Counted from the first letter of the stretch, positions 47,283-57,556 are shown. The stretch: DNA of 64,000 nt from Rhodobacteraceae bacterium MED-G08 (GCA_002457055.1 NTKT01000001.1:62001-126000), one strand, 5' to 3'. Program-made: numbers and translations. Notes: generated by a model not told the origin, from the sequence alone.

Positions 47283-47709
47283 GGCTGTGCGTGCGTCCGT
47301 GACCATAGGCACCTCCCTCTGGATTGAATGGCTCTTTTACAGTTCCCACCTCAGCGCCTAGCTTGATTAGCATTTCCTTGATGACATGATCTTTTTTAAT
47401 AAGTAGTCGTGCTCCTTCTATTTGACATGGCACGTGACGATTGCCGATGTGCCATGCAAACCTTAGAAGATCACCTTTTATCTGTAATAGTTCTTCATCA
47501 GCAAACACTACACCAACTAGCCTCCCATCCTCGAGTAGAAAAGCTTCATTTTTAGAAATTGAACGAGTTTTGGGAAGGTCTACTAAAAACTTTAGACCGC
47601 GCTTAGTTTCCAAAACCTTACGACGCAAAAACCTTGCATGGTAATCTAAAATGACAAATTCGTCAGATTTATGACTATGTATAACGTCAACGCACCGAGG
47701 GAAATCCAT
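47272..47709 (-). CDS. ureE: Urease accessory nickel chaperone UreE
   Basis: 145 residues. Nickel-binding metallochaperone. WHIGNRHVPCQIEG near 90 contains the conserved His of the dimer metal site, preceded by GDLLRFA. The C-terminus [10 protein letters not shown] is a short His-rich tail, less extended than in Klebsiella-type UreE. Between ureC and ureF. Confidence 0.93.
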   Translation of the reverse strand: MDFPRCVDVIHSHKSDEFVILDYHARFLRRKVLETKRGLKFLVDLPKTRSISKNEAFLLEDGRLVGVVFADEELLQIKGDLLRFAWHIGNRHVPCQIEGARLLIKKDHVIKEMLIKLGAEVGTVKEPFNPEGGAYGHGRTHSHAH

Positions 47710-47718
47710 ATCGCCTCC

Positions 47719-49428
47719 TTAAAACATAAAATAGCGTTGCGCCATTGGAAGAACTTCAGCAGGTTCGCACGTCAATAGTTCTCCATCTGCCCTGACTTCA
47801 TATGTCTCTGGATTCACCTCCATAACCGGAGTCGCATTATTGAGCAACAAATCTGCCTTGCCAATATCTCTTGTGTTGATAACTGGTAAAAGTTCCTTCG
47901 CCAGTCCAAGTGTATTCTTTATCCCTTCGTCGAAAGCTGCCTTACTAACAAATGTAGCAGCTGATTTTTCTACTGAACGCCCGTAAGCACCAAACATTGG
48001 GCGAGAGTAAACGGGTTGAGGCGTTGGAATAGATGCATTAGGATCACCCATCTGAGCCATGGCGATTGTTCCTCCCAGTAGAACCATTTCTGGCTTCACA
48101 CCAAAAAAAGCAGGATCCCACAACACAAGATCAGCTCGTTTTCCTATCTCAACACTACCAATTTCACTCGACATTCCATGTGCAATCGCAGGATTAATAG
48201 TATATTTCGCAATATACCTTCGGACACGAAAATTATCATTGTTACCATTTTCGTCTGTTAATTGCCCTCTTTGCTTTTTCATTTTGTCAGCCGTTTGCCA
48301 TGTCCTAATGAGCACTTCACCTACTCGGCCCATTGCTTGACTATCAGAAGCTATGATACTGAATGCACCCATATCATGTAGAATATCTTCTGCTGCAATA
48401 GTCTCGCGGCGTATACGACTTTCCGCAAAAGCGACGTCCTCAGGAATAGATTTATCGAGATGATGACATACCATGAGCATGTCAAGATGTTCCTCGATTG
48501 TGTTCTTTGTAAAAGGTCTAGTTGGGTTTGTTGAAGATGGTAAAACATGCGATTCACCACAAATTTTTATAATATCAGGAGCATGTCCTCCTCCAGCACC
48601 CTCAGTATGAAATGCATGTATTGTGCGCCCTTTTAAAGAATCAATTGTATTTTCTACAAAACCAGACTCATTCAGAGTGTCGGTATGTATCATAACCTGT
48701 ACATCCATGGCATCTGCTACACCCAAACAACAATCTATTGCGCCCGGCGTAGTACCCCAATCTTCATGTAATTTTAACGCACATGCACCACCTCTAATTT
48801 GCTCTTCTAATGCCTGGGGAAGGGAAGCATTTCCTTTTCCTGCAAATGCAAGATTCATAGGAAATGCATCTGCTGCCTGAAGCATTCGAGCTATATGCCA
48901 GGGCCCAGGAGTGCAAGTAGTTGCAAGCGTCCCGTGTGCCGGCCCTGTTCCGCCTCCCAACATGGTTGTAATTCCAGAGTGCAGGGCATCCTCGATTTGC
49001 TGCGGACATATAAAATGAATATGGCTATCAAATCCACCCGCCGTTAAGATTTTACCTTCTGCTGCGATTATTTCCGTGCCTGGGCCAATAACAATATCAA
49101 CATTTGGTTGGGTATCAGGATTTCCTGCTTTGCCGATCTTCAAAATGCGACCATCCATTAAACCAACATCTGCCTTGTATATACCGCTGTAATCTACAAC
49201 CAGCGCGTTGGTTAGCACCGTATCTACGGCGCCTTGCGAGCGTGTGGCTTGTGATTGCCCCATACCATCCCGGATGACCTTTCCACCGCCGAACTTAACT
49301 TCTTCACCATAGGTTGTGAAATCCCGCTCTACCTCGATAATAAGGTCGGTATCAGCAAGCCGTATTTTGTCGCCAGTTGTTGGACCGTACATTGCCGAAT
49401 AATCATATCTCGATATCGTGGAAGCCAT
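47719..49428 (-). CDS. ureC: Urease alpha subunit
   Basis: 569 residues, the normal catalytic-subunit length. Nickel ligands: HIHF near 136, carbamylated Lys in [10 protein letters not shown] near 219, [11 protein letters not shown] near 248 and [14 protein letters not shown] near 275. The mobile flap shows [22 protein letters not shown] with the catalytic His. Hydrolyses urea to ammonia and carbamate in the cytosol. Start overlaps the ureB stop by one base (TAATG). Confidence 0.97.
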   Translation of the reverse strand: MASTISRYDYSAMYGPTTGDKIRLADTDLIIEVERDFTTYGEEVKFGGGKVIRDGMGQSQATRSQGAVDTVLTNALVVDYSGIYKADVGLMDGRILKIGKAGNPDTQPNVDIVIGPGTEIIAAEGKILTAGGFDSHIHFICPQQIEDALHSGITTMLGGGTGPAHGTLATTCTPGPWHIARMLQAADAFPMNLAFAGKGNASLPQALEEQIRGGACALKLHEDWGTTPGAIDCCLGVADAMDVQVMIHTDTLNESGFVENTIDSLKGRTIHAFHTEGAGGGHAPDIIKICGESHVLPSSTNPTRPFTKNTIEEHLDMLMVCHHLDKSIPEDVAFAESRIRRETIAAEDILHDMGAFSIIASDSQAMGRVGEVLIRTWQTADKMKKQRGQLTDENGNNDNFRVRRYIAKYTINPAIAHGMSSEIGSVEIGKRADLVLWDPAFFGVKPEMVLLGGTIAMAQMGDPNASIPTPQPVYSRPMFGAYGRSVEKSAATFVSKAAFDEGIKNTLGLAKELLPVINTRDIGKADLLLNNATPVMEVNPETYEVRADGELLTCEPAEVLPMAQRYFMF

Positions 49429-49733
49429 TATATTTCTCCCATAACTTTCTGATTAAATCCAAAAATTCTTCGACCACCTGAGATTTCAATAAGTTCGACC
49501 TCCCTTTGCTGTCCTGGCTCAAACCGTATTGCAGTACCTGCGGCTATATCAAGGCGCATGCCTAGTGCAATCTCACGATCAAATTCAAGAGCACTATTCG
49601 CTTCACCAAAATGGTAGTGTGAGCCAACCTGGATGGGACGATCACCAGTATTAGCAACCATCAAGGTAGTACTTTTTCTATCTTCATTCAGTGCTATTGC
49701 GCCTGCTAATGGAATTACTTCGCCGGGTATCAT
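49428..49733 (-). CDS. ureB: Urease beta subunit
   Basis: 101 residues. Structural beta chain: [11 protein letters not shown] start, [45 protein letters not shown] and GGRRIFGF, all standard. 82 AT-rich bases separate it from ureA, a longer gap than elsewhere in the operon. Confidence 0.97.
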   Translation of the reverse strand: MIPGEVIPLAGAIALNEDRKSTTLMVANTGDRPIQVGSHYHFGEANSALEFDREIALGMRLDIAAGTAIRFEPGQQREVELIEISGGRRIFGFNQKVMGEI

Positions 49734-49815
49734 TTTTTGGCCTTTCTCAAAAGTATTTGGTTTTTAACTTCACTCAAAATCTGATTTTTTAAAATTTTTA
49801 TATATTCGATAAATC

Positions 49816-50118
49816 TTACCTAATAGGGTTGTGAACTGTTACAAGCTTGGTTCCATCCGGAAATGTAGCCTCAACTTGAATTTCAGCTATCATATCAGCA
49901 ATACCATCCATACATTGATCCCGGGTAATTACGTGTGCTCCGGCTTCCATCATATCTGCAACACTTCGACCGTCTCTCGCTCCTTCAACCACTGCGTCAG
50001 TAATTATGGCAATAGCCTCCGGATGATTTAGTTTAACACCTCTTGCCAAACGTTTTCTGGCTACTTCTGCGGCCATTGCTATTAATAATTTATCTTTTTC
50101 TCTTGGAGTAAGTTTCAT
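49816..50118 (-). CDS. ureA: Urease gamma subunit
   Basis: 100 residues, standard gamma chain: [27 protein letters not shown] start, [31 protein letters not shown] and the C-terminal [16 protein letters not shown]. Follows ureD by one base. Confidence 0.97.
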   Translation of the reverse strand: MKLTPREKDKLLIAMAAEVARKRLARGVKLNHPEAIAIITDAVVEGARDGRSVADMMEAGAHVITRDQCMDGIADMIAEIQVEATFPDGTKLVTVHNPIR

Positions 50119-50119
50119 T

Positions 50120-50956
50120 TCAAATCATCCATGGTTTAGGTAATAGATTTCCACTGAGTCGCTTTAAGACGGGAATTAAAAAATGTCTCATTTCGTAACT
50201 GTTGGGAGCCAAAGCTCGCATAACAAGGGTATCTTTATGCACCAAGGAAGCACCCGCAGTCTCGGGCAACAAAGATCGCACCACTGGAAGTAACTTGCCA
50301 GCATCAGAACCGATGTAAACAACAAGAACCGTAACGTTTGCGCCATTGGCAATTGTAGCGCTGCTAAGGTGTTCAGTAATATTATTCGATAAGAAGAGCT
50401 TCTCTAAGAAATGTATAGAACCATTTTTTCTTATCTCAATATGGTCTTTTATTTTTGCAGAATTTAATCTTTCGCCACTTGCAATTCTCCCAAATACTAA
50501 GGGCTCAACCAGCAAACAGTTACTAGTTTCATGCATATCTATGATGAGCGACCGGGAAAGATTGGAATTCTCAAAAAGTATAGTTTCCTGCGGCATCCAA
50601 TGAAGCTGTGCATTTTTTTCAACTGTTACTTTATTATGGACGGAAGCCGCCGTGAACTTCGGAGCCATATACGCGCGTTCTGCTGCTTGAGTTGTTAAAG
50701 TTAGACGCGCGTTTTTTTTCACAGTAGCATCTATTTTGAATTGATCACCCCCAGTCGCTCCACCTGCGGTATTGACAGTAACTGCTTGTAAAAAGCTGGT
50801 CTGATTTCTTGGAAACAATACCTTCAAAGATCCAGATTGATGTAGCTGATCAATCCGACTTTGTCCCTCCACATATTTTGCAGAAAGCTTTACAAAACCC
50901 CTTGCCCTAGGTTGAACCGCGGGCTTAGCATCTAAATATGTTTCTTTAATATTAAT
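50120..50956 (-). CDS. ureD: Urease accessory protein UreD, probable ATT start
   Basis: UreD scaffold for nickel insertion: [56 protein letters not shown]. The first standard start (GTG at 50872) would remove the conserved N-terminal [15 protein letters not shown], which is encoded in frame just upstream. No ATG, GTG or TTG occurs between it and the stop codon at 50987-50989. An ATT at 50956 has GGGAG six bases before it and gives 278 residues, the usual UreD length. CTG at 50986 or a disrupted start are alternatives. Confidence 0.85.
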   Translation of the reverse strand: MNIKETYLDAKPAVQPRARGFVKLSAKYVEGQSRIDQLHQSGSLKVLFPRNQTSFLQAVTVNTAGGATGGDQFKIDATVKKNARLTLTTQAAERAYMAPKFTAASVHNKVTVEKNAQLHWMPQETILFENSNLSRSLIIDMHETSNCLLVEPLVFGRIASGERLNSAKIKDHIEIRKNGSIHFLEKLFLSNNITEHLSSATIANGANVTVLVVYIGSDAGKLLPVVRSLLPETAGASLVHKDTLVMRALAPNSYEMRHFLIPVLKRLSGNLLPKPWMI

Positions 50957-51162
50957 TCGCGTCTCCCAGCAGAATTGATGGTACAGCTAATGCCAGAAAG
51001 ATTTGGCTTGTAGTAGAGATTTTAAAGGAGCCAAACAACAATATTCACATATCGCCTATTTTTTAAGCATTTTAAATAAATTTGCACTACAATCTAACAA
51101 CACTTCAGTTGCACTCCGATTAAACTCTTCTCCAGACAACTAATGCATAATCATTCAACGCC
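50957..51162. promoter_or_regulatory. Intergenic region upstream of ureD
   Basis: About 200 AT-rich bases between the DDAH-like gene and ureD. Contains the ureD ribosome site (GGGAG, minus strand) and room for a urease promoter; no palindrome or terminator recognised. Confidence 0.3.
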
Positions 51163-52032
51163 CTAAATACGAGATATAGGTCTCGTGAGACACGTAGGAC
51201 CTCCTTCGCATCCAATGCAGAGCGAAGGAGCTTGGAAAGTTGTCACTTTTAGCTTGGCATTTCTTAAGACTTTTTCAGTCTCAGGAAGATTATTTAGCAT
51301 CACACATTCTCCGGGAGCCAAAGCCAATACGTTAGTACTTAAGGTATCGCTTAAATAAAATTCCGGTTCCGGCGCAGAAATAATATTGATATTCTTTTTA
51401 ATCAAAAGTTTCCACAATCCTACAGGAAGTAATGGTTTGAAAACGAGGGCCGATTTAGTATCGACCATGCTTATAAGTGACATTAAATGTAAGCATGCAT
51501 TTCTACCTTGGTAAAAAGGTAAGTCGAAAATATAGCATTTAACACCTATAGAATTTAAAATGTCTTTAACCTGTTCTGCACCATTTGTATTTGTCCTAAA
51601 ACCTCTACCTATAAGCATAGTGTTTTCATCAAGCCAAAGTGTATCGCCTGCCTCTGCCGTTCCGGGAGTTTCAATCTGTCCGATAATTGGTATTCCGTTA
51701 CTTCGATAGAAAGTGGCGTGCAGATTTTCTTCTCCTCGCCTTTTTTCCTTTCCGGGTGACATTAAAATTGCACCATTGGGAGTCATCAAAGAAGCATCAT
51801 AGGCAAATACAGAATCAGCATTACCAAAATCATCGCCCTTGATCCAATGGATCTTTACACCAAAATTTTCGAGAGCCGAAACAAATCTGTCATATTCACT
51901 CTCAATTTTACTCGGATCAAAATGCTTGCCATAGTTCCAAGCGCTTGGTTCTGCTGTTATTATGGACTTTCCTGGACGTCTGAGTGCAACCTCTCTGAGC
52001 GGCGCAGTCATTGAAGCTACACCATAGGTCAT
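51163..52032 (-). CDS. Arginine-deiminase/DDAH-like hydrolase
   Basis: 289 residues, guanidino-group-modifying superfamily. Catalytic Cys in GCEGGPTCLTRP near the C-terminus, His in CLHLMSLISMV near 187, acidic substrate residues in ADSVFAYDASL near 80, Arg in KEKRRGEE. Layout matches dimethylarginine dimethylaminohydrolase (giving citrulline plus amine) and related deiminases; the exact guanidino substrate is open. Its start overlaps the isochorismatase-like gene by 4 bases. Upstream of urease on the same strand. Confidence 0.75.
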   Translation of the reverse strand: MTYGVASMTAPLREVALRRPGKSIITAEPSAWNYGKHFDPSKIESEYDRFVSALENFGVKIHWIKGDDFGNADSVFAYDASLMTPNGAILMSPGKEKRRGEENLHATFYRSNGIPIIGQIETPGTAEAGDTLWLDENTMLIGRGFRTNTNGAEQVKDILNSIGVKCYIFDLPFYQGRNACLHLMSLISMVDTKSALVFKPLLPVGLWKLLIKKNINIISAPEPEFYLSDTLSTNVLALAPGECVMLNNLPETEKVLRNAKLKVTTFQAPSLCIGCEGGPTCLTRPISRI

Positions 52033-52649
52033 TCGTTTCCTTGAACGCGCTCAAGTTCGAGGCAATCCTCCACACAAAGCTTCATAGCTACTTCTTTTGA
52101 TATGGCAGTACAAAATTCTCCATGCAAACTTGCAATGGACATATTATGAACCAGATCAGCTTCATAATATGTGCCGTCATGGCCCAATGTGTTAATAGCA
52201 GCACAGGCATCATGAACCAGATAGGTATCAAACCCTAAATTACCAGCCATTCTAACAGTAGTTTCAATGCAATAATTCGTATAAAAACCCATAACAACAA
52301 GTCGATCTATTCCACTTCGTCTGAGTTCGAGTTCTAGTGAAGTCCCGATAAACCCACTATTTACGTCCTTGTCGACAACTATATCAGGTTCATGGATATC
52401 AAGACCTTCAATCTGCTTTCCTGTCTCTAGGCTTAGTTTTAAAGGTGAGTGCAGCTCTCGGGAATTATGCCGTGTAAAGGCTACTTGCTTTCCAAGTCGC
52501 CGCCATTCGGTCAAGAGACACCGCATATTTTCTTCTGCACTATCATTATTTCTTTTTCCAGACGGCCCGCCGTAATATTTTACGTCGTTAACACCTTCCT
52601 GAACATCGACTAACAAGAGAGCTGTAGATTTATCAAATTTTTCTATCAT
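52029..52649 (-). CDS. Isochorismatase-like cysteine hydrolase
   Basis: 206 residues. Catalytic triad of the family is visible: Asp in LLVDVQEGV near 14, Lys in VVDKDVNSGF near 98 and Cys in FYTNYCIETT near 131. The family includes amidases, biuret hydrolase, ureidoacrylate hydrolase and N-carbamoyl hydrolases. Coupled to the DDAH-like gene and close to urease, so an amide or ureido substrate is attractive; not proven. Confidence 0.8.
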   Translation of the reverse strand: MIEKFDKSTALLLVDVQEGVNDVKYYGGPSGKRNNDSAEENMRCLLTEWRRLGKQVAFTRHNSRELHSPLKLSLETGKQIEGLDIHEPDIVVDKDVNSGFIGTSLELELRRSGIDRLVVMGFYTNYCIETTVRMAGNLGFDTYLVHDACAAINTLGHDGTYYEADLVHNMSIASLHGEFCTAISKEVAMKLCVEDCLELERVQGNE

Positions 52650-52689
52650 AAATTTTTATATCCATAGAAATTTAAGTAGTATCCTTGAG

Positions 52690-54549
52690 TTAAATACCCT
52701 GTCTTTGTTTCTTGCGAAACGCTTCTTGTCCCTCTCGAGCCTCTCTTATACTTTGCCGATCATTTATTTCTGGGACACCTACGTACCAGTCAGCACCACC
52801 AGGGGTCCATGAATAAGCATCCGAATTAATAGAAATTACAGTTGTTCTATCTGTCGTTTGAGCCCATTCCATGGCATTTTCCAGGTCAGAGAGGCTCTCG
52901 CAATGTTTAGCCAAAGCGCCCATTGCCTCGGCATGCTTAGCAAAATCAACATGTGGGGGGTTATCTTTATTTTTTATCCTCGCATCTTTTAGTAAATTGT
53001 TAAACCCAGGCACACCCATACCGGTTTGCAGCCTATTTATTACCGCAAATCCACCATTATCACACACAACAACAATCATCTTATGACCCGACAGAACTGA
53101 TGAATAAATATCAGAATTCATCATCATGTATGATCCATCACCCACCAAGACGATTGGAACGCCATCTCCATTCATGGCCATAGCGTGCCCCCAGGCTCCA
53201 GCTATTTCATATCCCATGCATGAAAATCCAAACTCACAGTCAAATGTATTTGATGCCTTCACGCGCCAATTTTTAATTGTTTCTCCCGGCAATCCACCAG
53301 CTGCTGTTACCATAGTATCCGTTGGTTTGGCATGCTTATTTACCACTGCAATAACTTGAGCATAACTTGGGAACGAGGCATTTGTGGGCGCCTGCCCTTT
53401 ATCGATCGCTTCATTCCAATCAGAATATAGTTTGCGTGCTTCATCTATACGACTGGCATCACAAACCCATCCTTCAAGTTTTGAATTAAGTTCCTCTAAA
53501 CATTCTAAAGCATCACCAACAATCGGATTTGAAAAATGCTTTTTTGCATCGAAGCGAGCAGTATTGATATTTATGAATTTAGCATCATACCGAAAAGTCG
53601 TCCAAGACCCTGTAGTAAAATCCTGAAGTCGAGTTCCTACTGCAATTACTACATCTGCACTTTCTGCTAATTCTTTAGCGGCGTCAGTTCCTTCGATACC
53701 TATGGCACCAACGTAAAATGGATGATCATGAACGAATGCTCCTTTCCCAGCGATCGTTTCCGCAACTGGTATCATCCTGTCTTCAGCAAATTTCATAAGC
53801 GCCTCTACAGCACCTGAATACCGTACACCACCACCGGAAATAATAAGTGGTTTCTTTGCCGCTTTTAAAATCTTTACAGCTTCATCAACTTGCTGAATAT
53901 CAGGTCTGCTTCGTGGTATTCTCCAAGTTGTTTCAGTGAAAAATTCGACTGGATAATCATAAGCTATTTCCTGTACGTCCTGTGGTAATCCAATAAAAGC
54001 AGGTCCACAATCTGCTGGATCCATCATCGTAGCCACTGCCTGTGGCAATGAAGAAAGTATTTGAGCTGGATGGGTAATCCGATCCCAATAACGCGAAACT
54101 GCTCGAAAGCTATCATTCACCGTCGTCGAAGGTTCACCAAAATGCTCTACTTGTTGTAAAACGGGATCTGGTAAACGGTTATTATAAGTATCCCCAGATA
54201 AAAGCAACACAGGCAATCTATTCGAGTGTGCCACTCCTGCGGCAGTCACCATGTTAGTTGCACCTGGCCCAACCGAAGTAGTCGCAATCATAATTTGACG
54301 GCGCAGTTTGGCCTTGGCATATCCAATTGCCGCTAAGGCCATGGATTGCTCATTCTGGCCACGCCATGTAGGCAACCGGTCTTGAACTTGTTCGAGGGCT
54401 TCCGATAGGCAAGTAACATTACCATGACCAAAAATACCGAATACTCCAGCAAATAATTGATGACGTTCACCGTCTATTATTGTGTATTGATTTATTAAAT
54501 ATCGTACAATTGCTTGACCAACTGTCAGCTTTACTGTTTTCCCAGTCAT
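52690..54549 (-). CDS. iolD: 3D-(3,5/4)-trihydroxycyclohexane-1,2-dione hydrolase, IolD-type ThDP enzyme
   Basis: 619 residues. ThDP-dependent hydrolase that opens the ring diketone in myo-inositol breakdown. Activating Glu in GQNEQSMALAAIGYAKA near 65, ThDP motif GDGSYMMMNSDIYSSV...CDNGGFAVINRLQ near 470. FGIFGHGNVTCLSEAL and LQQVEHFGEPS are IolD features. Other iol genes are missing nearby except a MocA-type dehydrogenase, so inositol use is not certain. Confidence 0.88.
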   Translation of the reverse strand: MTGKTVKLTVGQAIVRYLINQYTIIDGERHQLFAGVFGIFGHGNVTCLSEALEQVQDRLPTWRGQNEQSMALAAIGYAKAKLRRQIMIATTSVGPGATNMVTAAGVAHSNRLPVLLLSGDTYNNRLPDPVLQQVEHFGEPSTTVNDSFRAVSRYWDRITHPAQILSSLPQAVATMMDPADCGPAFIGLPQDVQEIAYDYPVEFFTETTWRIPRSRPDIQQVDEAVKILKAAKKPLIISGGGVRYSGAVEALMKFAEDRMIPVAETIAGKGAFVHDHPFYVGAIGIEGTDAAKELAESADVVIAVGTRLQDFTTGSWTTFRYDAKFININTARFDAKKHFSNPIVGDALECLEELNSKLEGWVCDASRIDEARKLYSDWNEAIDKGQAPTNASFPSYAQVIAVVNKHAKPTDTMVTAAGGLPGETIKNWRVKASNTFDCEFGFSCMGYEIAGAWGHAMAMNGDGVPIVLVGDGSYMMMNSDIYSSVLSGHKMIVVVCDNGGFAVINRLQTGMGVPGFNNLLKDARIKNKDNPPHVDFAKHAEAMGALAKHCESLSDLENAMEWAQTTDRTTVISINSDAYSWTPGGADWYVGVPEINDRQSIREAREGQEAFRKKQRQGI

Positions 54550-54663
54550 CTCACCCTCTAGAATTTAATTAATTAGCGTGCCAAGCTATGCATATTGACA
54601 AATTATTACTATTGCAATTGAAACATTAGGCGGCAATTTTGGCAGAAATCTGAGGGGTCACAG
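54550..54663. promoter_or_regulatory. Divergent promoter region of iolD and the HpcH-type aldolase
   Basis: 114 bases between divergent genes. On the minus strand TTGCAA, a 17-base spacer and TATGCA form a plausible iolD promoter. On the plus strand TTGACA is present near 54595 without a clear -10. No perfect operator seen. Confidence 0.3.
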
Positions 54664-55473
54664 ATGCAAAAAAATAAATTAAAAGCTTTATGGTCGAGCG
54701 GCCAACCAATTCTCAACGGATGGTGTTCGATTGGAAATTCCTTCACTGCCGAGATAATGGCCTCGCAGGGGTATGATAGTGTAACAGTAGATATACAACA
54801 TGGTGCATTAGATTATTCCGATGTTTTACCGATGTTCCAGGCGATGCAATCTTCAGGTGCAACGCTTATGGCACGTGTGCCTTGGCGCGATCCAGGTTAT
54901 ATAATGAAAGCGTTAGATGTTGGTGCAATGGGTATTATCTGCCCAATGATAAATAATTCTGAAGAAGCAGCAGAATTCATATCCTTCATGCGGTATCCAC
55001 CGCTAGGTCAACGCAGTTTTGGTCCAACTAGGGTTGCTGTTTCAGTTCCTGACTATGGGGTTGAGGCTAATGATGAAGTTTTGGCCTTTGCAATGATTGA
55101 AACAGCTGATGGTGTACAGAATTTGGAGGCCATCGCGGCCACAGCCGGTTTAGACGGGATATATGTTGGACCGGCTGATCTTACTCTCGGAACACAGTTA
55201 GGCCGTTTGGCTCCGGGGCTGGATCGAACCGAAGACGAAATGGTTACTCTAATTCAAAAGGTAGCCAGTGTTTGTAAAGAATACGGTCTAATTGCCGGCA
55301 TTCACTGCGGAACTGCTGAATATGCATCAAAAGCTATTGGATGGGGCTATAACTTAACCACTATTGGTGGAGATACCAGGCTGCTCGCAAGTGCAGCCGC
55401 TGCTTCAGTTTCTTCTTGGCGGAAACTTACTGGGCGTAAAGAAAAAGTTCAAGTTACCGGTGGAGTTTACTGA
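54664..55473 (+). CDS. HpcH/HpaI-family aldolase
   Basis: 269 residues, class II metal-dependent pyruvate aldolase. DIQHGALDYSDV near 45 (catalytic His), ARVPWRDPGYIMKALDVGAMGIICPM, AMIETADGVQNL near 152 (metal Glu) and GIYVGPADLTLG near 172 (metal Asp). Cleaves or forms 4-hydroxy-2-oxoacids. First of three coupled genes; its TGA overlaps the next ATG. Confidence 0.9.
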   Translation: MQKNKLKALWSSGQPILNGWCSIGNSFTAEIMASQGYDSVTVDIQHGALDYSDVLPMFQAMQSSGATLMARVPWRDPGYIMKALDVGAMGIICPMINNSEEAAEFISFMRYPPLGQRSFGPTRVAVSVPDYGVEANDEVLAFAMIETADGVQNLEAIAATAGLDGIYVGPADLTLGTQLGRLAPGLDRTEDEMVTLIQKVASVCKEYGLIAGIHCGTAEYASKAIGWGYNLTTIGGDTRLLASAAAASVSSWRKLTGRKEKVQVTGGVY

Positions 55474-56441
55474 TGTCCAAATTGCTTATTGCTGGTAAGT
55501 TGCATCCAGCAGGGGTGAGCCGAACTTTGGAGTTAGAACAAGAGGGATATTCAATAACCTACATAGAGGATATTACAGAAGAATCTTATGCTAGTTTAAT
55601 TTCAGACATTGATGCACTTATAATACGAACCCAACCACTTTCATCAAAAACTTTAGATAATGCATCCAAGCTAAAAGTCGTATCGCGTCATGGGGTTGGA
55701 TATGACGCCATCGATTTAAACGCACTTAATTCTCGTAAGATTGCCCTAACAATTGTTGGTGACGTGAATTCCGTTTCAGTAGCAGAGCATGCAATGATGC
55801 AGCTCCTTGCTTGTGCAAAACATGTCATCCGAGGGGATCGCTCAGTTCGTGATCCATCTAAATGGAACTGGCGAAATCAACTTGAACAACGGGAAATTTC
55901 AGGAAGTAACCTTTTGATAATTGGATTTGGTCGTGCTGGTCAGAAGTTGGCACAAATGGCTAAGGCTTTTAATATGAGTGTTAGAGCTTTTGATCCTTAC
56001 ATATCTCCAGAGCTATGGCCAGATAACGATGTGCTCAAAGTCATGGATTTAAAGCAAGGATTAGCCTGGGCAGATTGCTTATCGCTCCATGTACCCAAAA
56101 GTGAAAAACCACTTATAAACACTACTGAATTTGCTCAAATGAAACCTGGAATGATAATCGCAAATACATCAAGAGGAGGTGTTATTTGCGAAAAAGCCCT
56201 CTTAAAGGCGCTTAATTCAAGAAAGGTTCACGCTGTAGGTCTTGATGTTTTTGAGCAGGAACCACCCTCTTCTGAAGAAGCGCTTTGTAATAGAGATGAC
56301 ACTCTTTTGTCCCCGCATATTGCTGGACTTACAGATAAGGCTAGTGAACGCATGGCTTTAGCATGCATTGAAAATGCAATTAATTATCTCAATGGGACAA
56401 TAAACCCAAATTTAATTGTTAATAAAGAAGCTTTGCTATGA
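55473..56441 (+). CDS. D-isomer-specific 2-hydroxyacid dehydrogenase
   Basis: 322 residues, PGDH-like. Rossmann GFGRAGQKLA near 150, catalytic Arg in IANTSRGGVI near 230, Glu in DVFEQEPP and His in LSPHIAGLTDKA near 283. NAD(H)-dependent reduction of a 2-oxoacid or oxidation of its D-hydroxyacid. Overlaps both neighbours (1 and 4 bases), so it works in the same small pathway as the aldolase and the MocA-type dehydrogenase. Confidence 0.9.
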   Translation: MSKLLIAGKLHPAGVSRTLELEQEGYSITYIEDITEESYASLISDIDALIIRTQPLSSKTLDNASKLKVVSRHGVGYDAIDLNALNSRKIALTIVGDVNSVSVAEHAMMQLLACAKHVIRGDRSVRDPSKWNWRNQLEQREISGSNLLIIGFGRAGQKLAQMAKAFNMSVRAFDPYISPELWPDNDVLKVMDLKQGLAWADCLSLHVPKSEKPLINTTEFAQMKPGMIIANTSRGGVICEKALLKALNSRKVHAVGLDVFEQEPPSSEEALCNRDDTLLSPHIAGLTDKASERMALACIENAINYLNGTINPNLIVNKEALL

Positions 56442-57556
56442 TAAGAAAACCTACCCTTTCTATCGGCCTTATAGGCTCAGGCTTTATGGGAAAAGCACAT
56501 GTTTTTGGCTTCGCTACAGCGCAAAAAGTTTTTGATATCCCAGCAAAAGTAAATCTTCACACTTTAGCAGACATAGATCAACAGACAGCAAAATCCGCAG
56601 CAGATGAGTTTGGCTTCAAAAATTCAACAGATAACTGGCGTGATTTAGTGAACAACCCAGAAATTGATATAATCGACATTACGGCACCTAACGCACTTCA
56701 CAAAGAGATGGCTCTTGAGGCGATCTCCGCCAGCAAACATGTCTATTGTGAGAAACCATTAGCGCCCCTGTTTTCTGACGCTTTAGAAATGACAAATGCC
56801 GCTGAAAAAATGGGGGTAAAAACACAAGTTGGTTTTAACTACTTATGTAACCCAATGATAACTCTGGCGAAAGAAATGATTGCCAGCGGAGAACTAGGTG
56901 AAATTCGATCATATCGCGGAATTCACGCTGAAGATTATATGTCGAATGCTAGTGACCCGTTTACATTTCGCCACGATCAAGCGGGCGGCGGAGCGCTCGC
57001 TGATTTAGGCAGTCACGCATTAGCTACAGCAGAATTTCTTTTAGGAGAGATTAAAGAAGTAATGGGAGATTGCATTAATCTAATTTCTGAACGTCCAGAA
57101 ATTGGAGGTGGAAATAAAGCAGTTCAAGTAGACGATATAGGAAGGGCTTTTGTACGCTTTTCCAATGGAGCCTCGGGTTATGTAGAGGGAAATTGGGTGG
57201 CAACTGGCCGCAAGATGCAACATGATTTCGAAGTTCATGGATCAAAAGGCGCTCTTTTTTTTACTCAAGAGCGATTAAATGAACTGCACTTTTATTCTAC
57301 AAAAGATGCTGGAGGGCGGCGCGGGTTTAGAAAGATCGAGGCTGCTCCTGATCATTATCCATACGGTAATTTTTGTGTAGCACCAGGACACCAAATTGGC
57401 TTTAATGATCTGAAAGCAATAGAAATTGCTGGATACTTAAATGCAATCATGGGTAATGGTCCTGAGCCATTTTCTTTCAGGCAGGGAATGCGCATCCAGC
57501 ACCTTATTGAGAAAATACAAAAATCATCAACCACTAGAAGGTGGCTATCAGTTTAA
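56438..57556 (+). CDS. Gfo/Idh/MocA-family dehydrogenase
   Basis: 372 residues. N-terminal IGLIGSGFMGKAHVFGF (NAD-binding), HVYCEKPLAP near 105 with the catalytic Lys, and GGGALADLGSHALATAEFL near 195. The family oxidises sugars, cyclitols (IolG) or sugar acids. Nearness to iolD makes a cyclitol-type substrate plausible; divergence from true IolG cannot be judged by eye. Confidence 0.88.
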   Translation: MIRKPTLSIGLIGSGFMGKAHVFGFATAQKVFDIPAKVNLHTLADIDQQTAKSAADEFGFKNSTDNWRDLVNNPEIDIIDITAPNALHKEMALEAISASKHVYCEKPLAPLFSDALEMTNAAEKMGVKTQVGFNYLCNPMITLAKEMIASGELGEIRSYRGIHAEDYMSNASDPFTFRHDQAGGGALADLGSHALATAEFLLGEIKEVMGDCINLISERPEIGGGNKAVQVDDIGRAFVRFSNGASGYVEGNWVATGRKMQHDFEVHGSKGALFFTQERLNELHFYSTKDAGGRRGFRKIEAAPDHYPYGNFCVAPGHQIGFNDLKAIEIAGYLNAIMGNGPEPFSFRQGMRIQHLIEKIQKSSTTRRWLSV

